DNA of 64,000 bases from Phallusia mammillata. Its lineage: Eukaryota; Chordata; Ascidiacea; Phlebobranchia; Ascidiidae. The position numbers and the translations under genes are program-made. The notes beneath the pieces are model-generated. The model saw nothing but the letters and a program-made list of their open reading frames with translations, did no database searches and had not been told where the DNA came from. The DNA is taken from contig QLIY01000371.1 of NCBI GenBank assembly GCA_003260075.1, positions 62,001 through 126,000 on the forward strand. Reading direction: 5' to 3'. Shown here in pieces: positions 24,857 through 37,342 of this stretch. Within the stretch, counting starts at the first letter, position 1. The number at the start of each line of letters is the position of its first letter.

Positions 24857-27800
24857 ATGTTCAAACAATGGCTGACTTTGCTTTGTTTGTTTCAAAGCAC
24901 CAAAGCCGGTAAGTTAAATATGCTACCACAAATAAATGCGGTGTGTTATTAAGAGTTTCAAATCAGTCATTTTTAAGCATGGTCGTTTAATCACCGAAAA
25001 CAGTTATAAACTGCATGAACAATGAGATTTTGTTGTTAATTTGTGTTTCATGGTTGAAAAATATAAATAGATGCGATAACTTTTTATGTTTTTTAAAAAC
25101 ACGCAGTTTTACTCGGGCTATTTTCCCGCTATTTGATTAGATCTACGATTGGTAAATGTAGGCCTAATAGTAAAGGCGTCGCTGCACTAAAAATGCGGTT
25201 TAGCGAATATTGCTGTCAAGATAAATTTGTCAACAAAATTTTGACCAAGCTTTTTGGCAATAAAACAGACATATTCAGCTTTGTTTGACGACATGAAACC
25301 TGGGTCTTTAAAGTACAAGAATTGCCCGCTAATGTGCACGCTCTTATTCGTACATATAAACTTACGGTTAAAAAGATATCTTTTCAAAATTATACAAAAA
25401 ACAAACAAATTACAACCCACTTCTTATAACTTACGATAAGCCCCACAGTAAGAAGGTAAAGACTGTGTGCGCAGCAGGTTTAATATGTAGCCTAACAGCC
25501 CATAAAGTTAAAATTAAAATGGATGGATTTTATTGTGTGTGAAACTAACAAATACTGATGCTGTCATGCTGATCGGGTAGTTTGTGAATTTGAGCCTTCA
25601 TTAGCCTACTAATGCAAACGAGAATATTCCCGGACTTGTTTAGATTTAGTGGGTCAGGGGCCGTTAAACCGCCCTACCTCACAACTACAGTGACTCATGA
25701 ACATTTTAGTTGCTTAACTGCTGACAATTACTGCGCTTGGGTTGCGTTTCGGTGAAAAGACGAATGGAGTATAATGTTTTGAAACCGACTGGCATTGCAA
25801 TAATCAGACTAACGCCTTGGCCGATCCCGCTGATGTATCAAACATTACCGCTGAAACTTGGCAAGTTTTGAAGGCAGCGGTGGAAAAAGTGTGCGCCCTG
25901 AAATGACGTTAGGGATTTGTCATAACTTTCGATGTGAAACATTTCTGGCAAATGCGATATGAATTGGCCAAAACTTTGTTTGTTTGACCACGTGGCTGGT
26001 GCAAACCGTTTCACACAGCCCATGTTTTTAGCAGGTTTTACTTTTTTTTGCAGCTTGGTTGCAATTCGGGGATTATGAGTACTACATTGAAGAGAACGAG
26101 GGAAGCACAATTAACGACGCGATAAATGAATGTGGAATGAGGTCTGGCGTCCTTGCCACGGTAAAAACAACAGAAGTACACGATTTTCTGAAAACGAATG
26201 CAACAGGATTGTCAGGTAAAAATTAAATGGTATTTCATATCTGTAGGTTTAAGGAGACAAACTGTCGTTAACATTACATAACTCTGTTAAATCTGTTTTA
26301 TTTCATAACGTTGTTGCAGAGGTGTTGTGTTTTCAACAAACTTTAAATAAGCAACAGAAAAAAAGAACGAGGCAATAATTTATTGCTGATCTCATAGATA
26401 CAATATATTACGCAATGAAGCGAATCTGTAAAATTTGTGGGAAACTCGAACTTTTTCTGCAAATTTCTCCAGCGATTTAAATTTAGCTTACTGTGTTCCA
26501 AGCTGTATAACTTTCAGTTTGTAATCCACAGGTTTAGTTTCTAGATTTGTAGCTAGTTGTTTTTGTGTTGTTTGAATTCAACTGATTATTTTAGAACTCT
26601 GGCTTGGATTATTTGACGTCGGAGTTGACAGCGATATTTATGTTTGGTCGGATGGATCCCGTCTACAAGAGGGAGAGGAAAAATGGAGTGATGGAATCCC
26701 AAATCAGACTCTTCTTCACTGCGTGCATACAGAATCCAACACATTTCTGTGGAAGAGTGATATGTGCTCGGAACAACGTGGATTTGTTTGCCAAAGAAAA
26801 ATTTCTACCTGTGAGATTTAGTGAAGCTAGCAACCCATCATTACATACAGTAATGAGTAAACCTTGGTTAATCTGGACACATTTGGACCGACAAATTTGT
26901 TTGAATTAGGTGAAGATCCATATCAACCTATGTTGACAAGTTAATGCCTTACCACATTACAAATCATTTGTACCTCAAGTTTTGTCCGAATTAGGGGGGG
27001 GGGACCAGATTAACCGATGTCGATTATTTAAAGCTGTACCACATTACAAATCATTTGTACCTCAAGTTTGTCTTGATTTGGCGAAGATCCAGATTAACTG
27101 ATGTCGATTAGTTGAAGCTGTACCACATTACAAATCATTTGTACCTCGAGTTTTATTCTAATTAGACAAAGGTCCGGGTTAACTGATAGACATTTTTTAT
27201 CTGAGGTTCACTGCACTTGGTATTCATGATTGTGATGTCATGGTTGTCTCATGTTACAGCTGAGTGGGTGGAATTTCAAAACTATGAATATGGGGGGGGG
27301 GAGTTCAAGTTTTATCTGACGTTTACTGCACTTGGTATTCATGATTGTGATGTCATGTTTGTCTCATGTTACAGCTGAGTGGGTGGAATTTCAAAACTAT
27401 GAATATCTCATCAACTTTGCTCCTCCCTTGAATTACTCTGAAGCATTGGATCACTGCAGAGCTGATGGAGGAAGTCTTGCGACTCCAATGCATCAGAATG
27501 TTTGGGATTTTCTTCAGTCCCAGTTTCTGCCTTTAGCAGGTTTACACAGAAATTGTTTAAACATTCGCTCAAGTAACATGTCATTAAAGTGGGATTGACT
27601 TAATTTTATTTCAAAAATAAAACCTGTATTAGTAAGTAGGCTACAAACAAATGACTAAAGCTCTATGATACCAGAAGTGTTTTTAAATACCAAAAATAGA
27701 GGTACGGGGGGGGGGCCTTCAGTCCCAGTTTCCGCCTTTAGCAGGTTTACACTTGTTAATTTGTTAAACATTCGCTCAAGTAACATGTCATGTGGGATGG

Positions 27801-28300
27801 ACTTAATTTTATTTCAAAAATATAACCTGTTTTAGTAAGTGCAAACAAATGACTGAAGCTCTATGATACCAGAAGTGTTTTTAAATACCAAAAATAGAGG
27901 TACAAAATATCAACACAATATTTAAATTAACTTGTTTTATCATGTAGAATTTTTTTTCAGCACAAGGGACAACATTTTTAATAAAACTTTTGTGTAACAA
28001 GTAATACTTTGTTAAAGTGTAAACTAAACCTGTGCCCATTTGCTGACTTGTTCTACTATACTACCAATCTCCATCTCTTAAAAATTGGTGAAGCATCTTA
28101 TTTTTCAACAGAAGTAATTTACATGGGATTGAAAACCGATCTAGTTTGGGCTGATGGAAGAGTTGTGGAAGATCCTGGGTTGCTTCCTTTCAATTATTCA
28201 CCAGTTCCTGATACTTGTTTTCATTATGATGATGAGTTTAATGTTGTGGGCGATAGTTGTGGAGCTTCTCATGGTTTTGTTTGCCACCGAACACAGCCAG
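24857..28300 (+). CDS. Lectin/EGF/ZP membrane protein, exons 1-5: signal peptide, CTLD1, CTLD2
   Basis: Exon 1 (24857-24908) encodes MFKQWLTLLCLFQSTKA, a short signal peptide. Exons 2-3 (26054-26215, 26595-26810) form C-type lectin domain 1: WLQFGDYEYYIEE...C...LATVKTTEVHDF, then LWLGLFDVG...WSDG...LHCVH...WKSDMC...GFVC with the four core cysteines. Exons 4-5 (27375-27539, 28112-28300) form CTLD2: EWVEFQNYEYLIN...HCRADGGSLAT, then YMGLKTDLVWADGR...DTCFHY...GDSC...GFVC. Every intron is phase 1, typical of shuffled extracellular domains. Neither domain has a clear EPN/QPD plus WND calcium-site pair, so calcium-dependent sugar binding is doubtful. Exon 4 is partly duplicated at 27257-27291 and 27717-27740 by G-run junctions (27292-27301, 27706-27715); these copies should not be counted as domains. 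Confidence 0.85.
26909..27180. repeat. Three-copy tandem repeat of about 85 bp in the exon 3/4 intron
   Basis: Units containing ACCACATTACAAATCATTTG occur near 26950, 27040 and 27123. A ten-G run (26994-27003) lies between the first and second. At least two copies probably pre-date the G-run artefact, because no G run separates the second and third. Confidence 0.6.
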
Positions 28301-28838
28301 GTAGTTATGTAGTAGTAATGTCCAATGTAGCTGTACCTTAGCCAATTTTCTTAGGTTGTAACTACTAAGGCCATTAGTTGAATTTTAACATGCCTGCAAA
28401 TGTCAGCCTTATGTGATACACAATTTTAAGACAGGAAGCCAGCATACAAACTGGGTTGCCATTTAGTCAATGCAATTATATGTTGCTTTTTTTTACTCAG
28501 CTTTAAGCACAAGGACAGATGGTCCAAGGTTATGGTTTTGAATCTAAATGCCACATTTATAATCCGGCATACCTCACATGCTGTTGCAAAGATCCTAAAC
28601 TGTTTAATATTACAATATTTCATGGTAATTAGGGACCAGGAAATATATTTTATTGCTAGTAATACAATTGACGGTACCATGTTTTTTTATGGTTTATATA
28701 TTTTTCAACAACTGTTAGTCACTGATTTCTTCAAACATACCATAAAGTTGTTTTAGGTAATTAGGTGCACAGAATAGAATTTATTACTAATACAATACAA
28801 TTGGCATTCCCATACTTTATATCACCTGTTGATTTCAG

Positions 28839-30186
28839 ATGTTTGGTATGAGTTCGAAGGAAACTCGTACTTATTTCGATTATGGAGAGGTTTCACACAA
28901 GCAGAGGCAAAATGTGAATGTGAAAAATACAAGGCTTCCCTCGTTTCCATTACTTCCCATGAAGAACACCATTTTGTGAGGAGTATGGCTGCACAGCTGA
29001 GCACAGGTAATAAACAATTTGACTTTTAATAGTTTAATTTTTTCTTGAACAAGTTGTGACTTTTATTCTTGTTTTACAAATGACCACTTTTGCCAGAATA
29101 TTGGTTCTCAATCAGTAACATGGAAAGGAGAAGGGGGGGGGGTTAATTCAATGCTGCATTTTGGGTTTAAATATTTCTGATCCTCACTGAGAATAGTATA
29201 TTCCTGGTTTTATTCATGATAAAAATGTTTTAAAACCAACTTTTCACAAAGAATCTCCTCATCTGTGGATTGGACTTGAAAACTTTGGACCAATTGACTC
29301 CGCCCAGTTCAAGTGGTCGGATTTTGGTGACTTGAGTGGCGACACCTGGTGGAATATTCAACAACCGAGCGAGGATGGACGATGTGTTGTCGCTCACGGC
29401 TTCTGCACGGAATGGAACGTTACTAGCTGCATCGAGCAAAGGGGATATGTCTGTGAAAGACCGATAGGTATTGAGGTTTGGGTAAAATCTTATGAGATAA
29501 AGCAGGGGTGGGCAAACTACGGCCCGCGGGCCGCATGCGGGGGGGGGGGGGGAACACCATTTTGTGAGGAGTATGGCTGCTCAGTTGAGCACAGGTAATA
29601 AATAAGCATTTTTCTAAAACAAGTTAGATGTGACTTTTAATAGTTTAATTTTTTCTTTAACAAGTTGTGACTTTTAATCTTGTTTTACAAATGATCACTT
29701 TTGCCAGAATATTGGTTCTCAATCAGTAACATGGAAAGGAGAACGTAGAACTCTAAAGTTATTAATCTTTGTTTACCAATTTCTGTCTTTTGGTTGGCTT
29801 TTTTTCATATCCCTGTGTATGTTAATTAACAAAATGCTGAGCTGGCACACTGTTTTACTATTTAATTCAATGCTGCATTTTGGGTTTAAATATGTCCGAT
29901 CTTCGCTGAGAATAGTATATTCCTGGTTTGATTCATGATAAAAATGTTTTAAATCCAACTTTTCACAAAGAATTTCCTCATCTGTGGATTGGACTTGAAA
30001 ACTTCGGACCAATTGACTCCGCCCAGTTCAAGTGGTCAGATTTTAGTGACTTGAGTGGCGACACCAGGTGGAATATTCAACAACCGAGCGAGGATGGACG
30101 CTGTGTTGTCGCGCACGGATTCTGCACGGAATGGAACGTTACTAGCTGCATCGAGCAAAGTGGATATGTCTGTGAAAGACCAATAG
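28839..30186 (+). CDS. Same gene, exons 6-7: CTLD3, with exon 7 present in two allelic copies
   Basis: Exon 6 (28839-29006) reads DVWYEFEGNSYLFR...CECEKYKASLVSITSHEEHHF. Exon 7 occurs twice: 29252-29467 and 29971-30186, both 216 bp in identical phase, reading HLWIGLENFGPIDSAQFKWSD, QQPSEDGRCVVAHGFC, EWNVTSC and GYVCERP. QPS and WNV occupy the places of the QPD and WND motifs of galactose-type lectins, so the calcium site is degenerate but recognisable. The copies differ by DFGD/DFSD, DTWW/DTRW and EQRG/EQSG. The end of exon 6 is also repeated at 29553-29595. Two G runs (29133-29142, 29539-29552) mark the joins. I read 29143-29538 and 29553-30230 as two haplotypes of one exon, not a tandem exon duplication. 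Confidence 0.85.
29503..29538. mobile_element. Left end of an allele-specific hAT-like insertion
   Basis: CAGGGGTGGGCAAACT begins directly after AGATAAAG (29495-29502), then is cut off by a G run. The matching right end AGTTTGCCCACCCCTG is at 32361-32376, followed by AGATAAAG (32377-32384). The empty site is seen at about 30206-30216 on the other haplotype. The element's middle is missing from the window. Confidence 0.8.
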
Positions 30187-30521
30187 GTATTGAGGTTTGG
30201 GTAAAATCTTATGAGATAAAATTGTATTGAATTGTGTTGTATTATTTTTAAAACCGGGCATGAAAATGGTACATAACAGTACAGAAACACTGCAGTCTGC
30301 ACTAGTGCCACAAAATCGGGAAACAAATACTGTTAAAAAATTTTAAAAAGAGATTTTGTGCAATGGCCCACAAGTAACATGTATAATGGAAATACTATTA
30401 TATTGATGTTTCCTCTTTTTATGAAAACAAAACTATTTTGAAGGCTTTCTTTTATGTTGTGAAAATTTAAATGTTTATGTTTTTGTTGTTTGTCTTGATT
30501 TCATCTGTGGTTGTGTTTTAG

Positions 30522-32056
30522 ATATCAACGACTGTTCAGATGATTCCTGTTTAAACCAAGGATTGTGTATTGATGAGATATTTGGTTTTTCATGCTTATG
30601 TACCCCAGGTTACACTGGAGATGATTGTTCCATTGGTGAGATTTGGAACATGGCAAACAATTATTGGCAATTATTTTGTTGAAGTGTAAATTTTGTTATG
30701 ACTCCAACATAGATAACATGAGACACCCACTATAAAAGTAACTGGCTAACAATAAAATTCTGATTGAAGACGTTTCAACAACACTATTATCATTAGTGAA
30801 GTGAGGCATGTCAAGCAAACCAGTTGAAACCATTTTGTGCTTGGTCATTGGCAATTTGATTTTTGCGTCAAATCACTATTACATTTTTGAAATTTTACAA
30901 ATTAAAAAAAAGCCTGTGTGGTTATTTAGCAGTGGGATTTAATTTTAATGTTAACCGCTTGTTTTTTTTATTAACATATGCTTTATGTAACAGAGTTAAC
31001 ACCCAACGGAGTGGATTTTCTCTCAGATGAACTTGTGCTGAATTGTAGTTTGGACCAAGTAACTGCCAGGTTAGGCTGATCGAAATAGTTTTCATCAAAT
31101 ATTTGTAACAAGATTTTCACATTGTTAAAATACTTATTAATGCATGATTCACAACAAACAAGTTTTATTTTGTTATTCATATCGTAAAAAAATGCATTTT
31201 GATAATGCCAAATCTTTTTAAATAAAAGTTTTAAGTTTCCTAATATAATAAGTTTGATAAAAACAAAATAACTGCAAGTTAGACTTTTTAGTACAAAACA
31301 TGGAGTTGTGACAAAACCTTATTTGTTTTTAAGCCTTCATGGAGACTACATTAAGAGACAAAACTTTGGCGACATAGATGGATTAGTTTTGCTTGATTCT
31401 GAAGGTTCAGCTATCGACGGGTGTCAAGCTGATTTTGATGGGCAGCAAAATATTTATAATTTTGATTTTTCTTTGGAATTTGCCCAATGTTCAGCCTCCC
31501 AAGAGGTTAGTGTGAATGGCCTAAATGTTGATTACAGGTGAAGGGTTGAAATTTTACAATTTTATCACATGTTTATTTTCTTTTCTTGAGGTTGCTCTGC
31601 AGTGCACTGACTTTGTACCGAGAGCTCTGATTCTTTTTTATTTTTAGATTAGACTTTACATCCCCCTTTAACTAAAAAAAACAAATATTTTCCCAGTAAA
31701 GAAATCAGTTGACGAATTTCGTGAAATATATGTATACATATTTTGCCTAACTGGCATGTGTAGTTTATTCAAATAGAATCTGTGATTCAGTAAAGCTGAA
31801 TTTCAATAATCTTGCCAACTCACAATATTGTTTTACCAACAAAGCGCTAACTTTTACAACATCAGACATTCTGCAACTTTGTGGTTGAGGAATTTTAGTT
31901 TTAAACTTTTCTGTTGTAGGAGATCAGTCCGATGTATGTTGTGGTCGATTACATCGTTGCTCCACGGTTTAAATCGGATGCAAAGGTTGAGAAATGCAAC
32001 AAGAAAATTCTTCGGTTTGATTGCACCTTCCATCGACCAAATATCACAGATACAAT
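30522..32056 (+). CDS. Same gene, exons 8-11, haplotype A: EGF domain and N-terminal half of the ZP domain
   Basis: Exon 8 (30522-30635) is a calcium-binding-type EGF: DINDCSDDSCLNQGLCID...FSCLCTPGYTGDDC. Exon 9 (30994-31069) starts the ZP domain: LTPNGVDFLSDELVLNCS. Exon 10 (31334-31505) reads LHGDYIKRQNFGDIDG, IDGCQADF and FSLEFAQCSAS, a ZP-N pattern. Exon 11 (31920-32056) reads ISPMYVVVDYIVAPRF...KCNKKILRFDC. The phases run 1, 1, 2, 0, 2 and match between exons. ZP modules polymerise extracellular or egg-coat filaments. In this haplotype exon 12 is cut off after about 44 bases at the N (32330). Confidence 0.8.
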
Positions 32057-32330
32057 GTAGAGTAAACTTTTAATAAGTAGATTAAATAATGTTCCAGCAC
32101 AACATATGTTGTAGTGTTGGAAAGTTTAGTTAAAGTTTTCTCTCAATTCCAAATCAATTGTAATATTTCAGATAATTAAACTACATTAAATACACAAAAA
32201 TTAAATTTTACTGATTGAATCTACCAATTAGTGGCAGACCAAGGTTACAAACGGTGTCAAATAATTTATTGTTTCTGTGTTTTAGTGTCAAATATTTTGC
32301 CGGAAAAACTTCAGGCCATCTTTCCTACTN

Positions 32331-32376
32331 AAACTTTTGAATGCGGCCCTTGCACTGAAAAGTTTGCCCACCCCTG
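32331..32376. mobile_element. Right end of the allele-specific hAT-like insertion
   Basis: It follows a single N at 32330 and ends AGTTTGCCCACCCCTG, with AGATAAAG at 32377-32384. It pairs with the left end at 29503. What follows (32385 onward) continues the intron sequence found after 30216 on the other haplotype. Confidence 0.8.
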
Positions 32377-32666
32377 AGATAAAGTGACAAATATTGTTTA
32401 AAAATTTAAGAAATGAGGTTTTGTGCTTGTATAATGGAAATACCATTATATTGATGGAAATATCTGCACTGATGATGACAACAGAGATTGTTGAAGTACA
32501 CCAGTACTTTGGCAGTAAAGTTTCCTCTTTTTATGAAACCAAAGCTATTTTTTATGCTTCTTTTACATGAAAATTAAAATGTTTATGTTTTTATTGTTTG
32601 TCTTGATTTCATCTGTGGTTGTGTTTTAGATGTCAACGACTGTTCNCATCTGTGGTTGTGTTTTAG

Positions 32667-34175
32667 ATGTCAACGACTGTTCAGAGGATTCCTGTTTGAA
32701 CCAAGGATTGTGTATTGATGAAATATTTGGTTTTTCATGCTTGTGTACTCCAGGTTACACTGGAGATGATTGTTCCATTGGTGAGATTTGAAATCTGGGT
32801 TGAATTTGACAAACAATTATTGGCAATTATTTTGTTGAAGTGTAAATTTTGTTATGACTCTAACATAGATACATGAGACACCCACTATAAAAAGTAGCTA
32901 GCTAACAATAAAATTGTTATAGAAGATGTTTTACAAAACTATAATCATTAGTGAAGTGAGGCATTTTATAAAACAGTTGACACCATTTTATGCTTGATCA
33001 CTGACAATTAAATTTTTGAGTAAAATCACTATTACATTTTTGAAATTTTGCAAATTAAAAAAAGCCTGTGTGGTTATTTAGCAGTGGGATTTAATTCTAA
33101 TGTTGACCGCTTGTTTTTTTATTTACATGTGCTCTTATGTAACAGAGTTAACACCCAACGGAGTTGATTTTCTCTCTAATGAACTTGTGTTGAATTGTAG
33201 TTTGGACCAAGTAACTGCCAGGTAAGGCTGATTGAAATAGTCATCAAATAATTGCAACAACAGTGCTTGAAATTATTTCTTTAAAATATTTATTTTGTTT
33301 GCAAAATAAATTGCATGTATATAGTGCCAAATTATTGTTCAAAAAAAAGTTTGAAGTTGATAATAAGTCCAAATACAATAAGTTTGAGAAATCAAAATAA
33401 CTGCAAATAAAACTTTATGGAGTTGTGACAAAAATTTCATTTGTTTTTCAGCCTTCATGGAGACTACATAAAGAGACTAAACTTTGGTGACATAGATGGA
33501 TTAGTTTTGCTTGATTCTGAAGGTTCAGCTATCGATGGGTGTCAAGCTGACTTTGATGAGCAGGAAAATGTGTATAACTTTGATTTCTCTTTGGAATTTG
33601 CCCAATGTTCTGCCTCCCAAGAGGTTAGTCTGGAAACCTGAATGTGGATGACAAGTGTAGGGTTGGAGTTTTACATTTTTTAGTATGTGTTAGTTTTATT
33701 CCTTGAAGTTGCTTTGCACTGGTTTTGCATGTATAGCTATGATTTTCCTTATCTTTAGGTTAGACTTTTACATCCCCCTGTAACTAAGAAAGGAAAATAT
33801 TTTCTCAATACAAAATCAGTCAATGAATTTACATGGAATATAAATATTTTACCCAACTGGCATCTTTAGTTCCTTATTTAAATAGAATCTGTAAAAAGAT
33901 TTTTAAAATCCCTGGAAACAGAAAGCCAACTTGCAATTTTTTAATTTTAACAAAACTCTGACTTTTAAAACATCACATATTTTGCAACTTAAATGTTTTT
34001 GTGGTTAAGGAATTTAATTTTAAACTTTTCTGTTGTAGGAGATCAGTCCGATGTATGTTGTGGTCGATTACATCGTTGCTCCAAAGTTTAAACCGGATGC
34101 AAAGGTTGAGAAATGCAACAAGAAAATTCTTCGGTTTGATTGCACCTTCCATCGACCAAATATCACAGATACAAT
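32667..34175 (+). CDS. Same exons 8-11, haplotype B copy
   Basis: Exons 32667-32780, 33146-33221, 33452-33623 and 34039-34175 have exactly the lengths of the haplotype A exons (114, 76, 172, 137 bp) with the same phases. They differ by a few residues (for example DVNDC for DINDC, FDEQEN for FDGQQN). Introns align with scattered substitutions and indels. The start of exon 8 is additionally repeated before the N at 32646. This copy should not be annotated as a second EGF-ZP module. Confidence 0.8.
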
Positions 34176-34404
34176 GTAGAGTAAACTTTTAATAAGTAGA
34201 TTAAATAATGTTCCAGCACAACATATGTTGCAGTGTTGGAAAGTTTAGTTAAAGTTTTCTCTCAATTCCAAATCAATTGTAATATTTCAGATAATTAAAC
34301 TACATTAAATACACAAAAATTAAATTTTACTGATTGAATCTACCAATTAGTGGCAGACCAAGGTTACAAACGGTGTCAAATAATTTATTGTTTCTGTGTT
34401 TTAG

Positions 34405-37011
34405 TGTCAAATATTTTGCCGGAAAAACTTCAGGCCATCTTTCCTACTCCATCAGTCGTTATGAAAGTGAAATGTTTATGATGAAACAAACCACCTATGA
34501 CATCACAATCGGTGAAAGGGTGTATATTGGTGTGACACTGAATCTGCACAACAACAATTTGTTGTTATTGCAAGTAAGAAACCCCCCCCCCATTGTTTCT
34601 GTGTTTTAGTGTCAAATATTTTGCCGGAAAAACTTCAGGTAGTCTTTCCTACTCCATCAGTCGTTATGAAAGTGAAATGTTTATGACAAAACAAACCACC
34701 TATGACATCACAATTGGTGAAAGGGTGTATATTGGTGTAACACTGAATCTGCACAACAACAATTTGTTGTTATTGCAAGTAAGAAGCTATGTTTAAAAAA
34801 AATACAGGCTTAAACCCCCCCCCCCCTGATGGAATTGTGTTGAAAGTTATAGGTTGTATTATTTTTATTTAAAATTTAATCTCCCTGCAAAAATAGTTGC
34901 TAGCTTCCTTTCTGGTAGTTTCTATTAAATTTATTCCTAATTAGTGATCTGGCAAAAACAATGTTTCTTACGAAAATTAAGCAGAAATGATTAAATTTGA
35001 ACTAAATTACTGCGATGAATTATCAAAAAACAAACAAAAAATATTCAAAATACTGAATCATAACGAAATTACCGCTATTTTTATTCCGCTATTTCGGCTC
35101 ACCCCCCCCCCCATTATCACGTTATAACAAGCAATGAATTGATGTTTTATTGAAAGAAATGACCATGTGATTCATGTATTTATTTTTAAATGAACACTGT
35201 TATGTGTGACGTAACAAGCATCTGACAATAAATGCTGTGTTTTGCAACTTTCCTTGTTCGGTTGCAGGTTTTTATACCACGAAGAGTTACCTTTTTGTCA
35301 AGAACGAAATACCGAAAAATGCCGCAGTAAATTTATTCAGTCAGATCGAAACGAAATAAATAATTTGCAGAGAACGAATAACGTTTTTCCCCGTTCCATT
35401 CGGGCGTGACACGCTTGCAAAATCATTGATCCCCCCCCCCCCATTATCACGTTATAACAAGCAATGAATTGATGTTTTATTGAAAGAAAAGACGATGTGA
35501 TTCATGTATTTATTTTTAAATGAACACTGTTACCCCCCCCCCTGTATTAAGTTAAGTTCAGTGACAAGCCACACATATTTTGTGATCGTTGTTATTTTCA
35601 TTGCAGGGTGTGAGTTGTTGGATTTCACCCGAAAAATATTACGTAGGAATGGATTCTTCGGATTTTTATTACATACTTGAGGACGGGTAAAACGGTTGAG
35701 TTTTTTGACGTATGTTTCGAACTTGTGTTTTTGCTATTTATTATTCATTTTAAATAGCAAAACTTTTCTGCATAAACACTAACAAAGTTTGTGCGAAGTT
35801 TTTTAATGGCAATACCAAGTTTGTCAGTAAAACTTTTGTACTAAGTTTTAAATGTCCATGATCCAAACAAAAGTCATTGTTTCATTGCACTGGGAAGTAT
35901 TCGCGCAATTTAAATGTCGTATTAAGAATAGTGATGGGACGAGTACCCGGTACTCGGTACTCGGTATCGAACGATTTTCAGTGGTATCGATACTCGTACT
36001 CGGTATCGAAATATTTTGTCTCACTTTTCGATACCAACGTGCGAGTACCAAAGGCCGGTTTACTCCATAAGAATACGGGCAACTTTATGCCAACATTTGC
36101 TTCGGACAGCACAAAATTGGAAAAAAAATCCGCCAGTTTACGTATATCTTTTTCGCTATCACGATGGAGATTACATTTTTCTGCATGTGTGTCTGTGGAC
36201 GCCTGTACCCCGACCATGTCAGATAAATTAGCCAGTGATACACAACTAAGTACAACACTGTACTTAACTACTCGGTACTCGGTATCGAAGGTATATACAT
36301 GTGGTACTCGTACCCGGTATCGGTACTCGCTTCAAAACCTGGTATCGCCCCATCACTAATTAAGAAAATCCATATGGTAGTGGGAAACGCAAATAGCAAC
36401 CCTAACAGACGGTTTAAGGTTTGTCTTACTATCAAAGTGTTATCAGAAGCGGGATTAAGACAGAAAAATTCAGTTCAGGCCAGTGCCCCCCCCCCGGCCA
36501 TGGCAGATAAATTAGCCAGTGATACACAACTAAGTACAACACTGTACTTAAAGTACTCGGTACTCGGTATCGAAGGTATGAAAGGTATATACATGTGGTA
36601 CTCGTACTCGGTATCAGTACTCGCTTCAAAACCTGGTATCGTCCCATCACTAATTAAGAAAATCCATATGGTAGTGGAAAACGCAAATAGCAACCCTAAC
36701 AGACGGTTTAAGGTTTTTCTTATTATCAAAGTGTTATCAGAAGCGGGATTAAGACAGTAAAATTCAGTTCAGGCAAGTAGTACAAGATATAAATTTGAAA
36801 CTCTTGTTTTCTGTGTTCTTGAAGATGTCCTGTTGACGACCCGGAACTCGGCGCCGGAGCAAACCTGGTTTACGCGAGTCACGAATCAAAACACGTGACC
36901 TTCTCGTTTCTACCATTTCTATGGAGTCATTCAAGCATGACCCAACATACGTTGTGGGTTGCCTGTTCAGTTAGAGTCTGTATGTCTGAGGGAAATTCAA
37001 ACTGCGAAAAG
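34405..37011 (+). CDS. Same gene, exons 12-14: C-terminal half of the ZP domain
   Basis: Exon 12 exists as 34405-34573 and 34610-34778 (169 bp each, Cs at 34582-34591 between them), reading SGHLSYSISRYESEMF (or SGSLSYS...) and GERVYIGVTLNL. Exon 13 (35607-35686) reads VSCWISPEKYYVGMDSSD and YYILEDG, the conserved ZP-C Cys-Trp pattern. Exon 14 (36825-37011) reads CPVDDPELGAGA, FSFLPFLWSHSS and LWVACSVRVC...NCEK. Together they complete ZP-C with its paired cysteines. Only one exon 12 copy belongs in the transcript. The intron between exons 13 and 14 holds a hAT-like element (35929-36358). Confidence 0.85.
34779..35606. repeat. C-run-marked intron copies between ZP exons 12 and 13
   Basis: C runs lie at 34815-34826, 35102-35112, 35431-35442 and 35533-35542. 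The segment starting ATTATCACGTTATAACAAGC is repeated at 35113 and 35443. No coding sequence was seen. Confidence 0.7.
35929..36358. mobile_element. hAT-like MITE, TAGTGATGGGACGAG family, perfect 8-bp target duplication
   Basis: The left end is TAGTGATGGGACGAGTACC and the right end GGTATCGCCCCATCACTA, flanked by ATTAAGAA at 35921-35928 and 36359-36366. The interior is rich in GGTACTCGGTATCGA-type repeats. A second partial copy (36496-36653) with the same right flank follows a C run (36486-36495) and is the other haplotype, not a second insertion. Confidence 0.85.
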
Positions 37012-37342
37012 GTTCGAGTTTCATTTTCTTCCGTCACAAATTACATGAAAATTTAAAGCCCCGAAACAATAAGTACGAATAAAATCAACATCAATATTAC
37101 ATGAAAAAAATTGTAAGCCTCTTTTTCTCCCGATTGTATATTTTTTGTCACAGCATCAGTCTGACTTTAATTCAAGTAAGATTGGTTAAATTAAAAATGC
37201 ATTAATTTGTAATTGCAATTTAATAGTTTTAAAAGGACGGGTTTGTTGTTGCAGTGCAGGGTTGTTTGTTCGACAATTTAATTTGATTTTTTGATCTGTA
37301 TATGTTTCTTTTGTGGTTCAGCATTTTTATTTTATTTTTCAG

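Noticed and set aside
29252-30186. Tandem duplication of the CTLD3 exon as a real gene expansion
   Set aside because: The surrounding introns, downstream exons and a transposon insertion are duplicated in the pattern of two haplotypes, with G runs at the joins.
35877-36359. 160-codon open frame
   Set aside because: It lies almost wholly within a MITE with GGTACTCGGTATCGA repeats and has no splice or family support.
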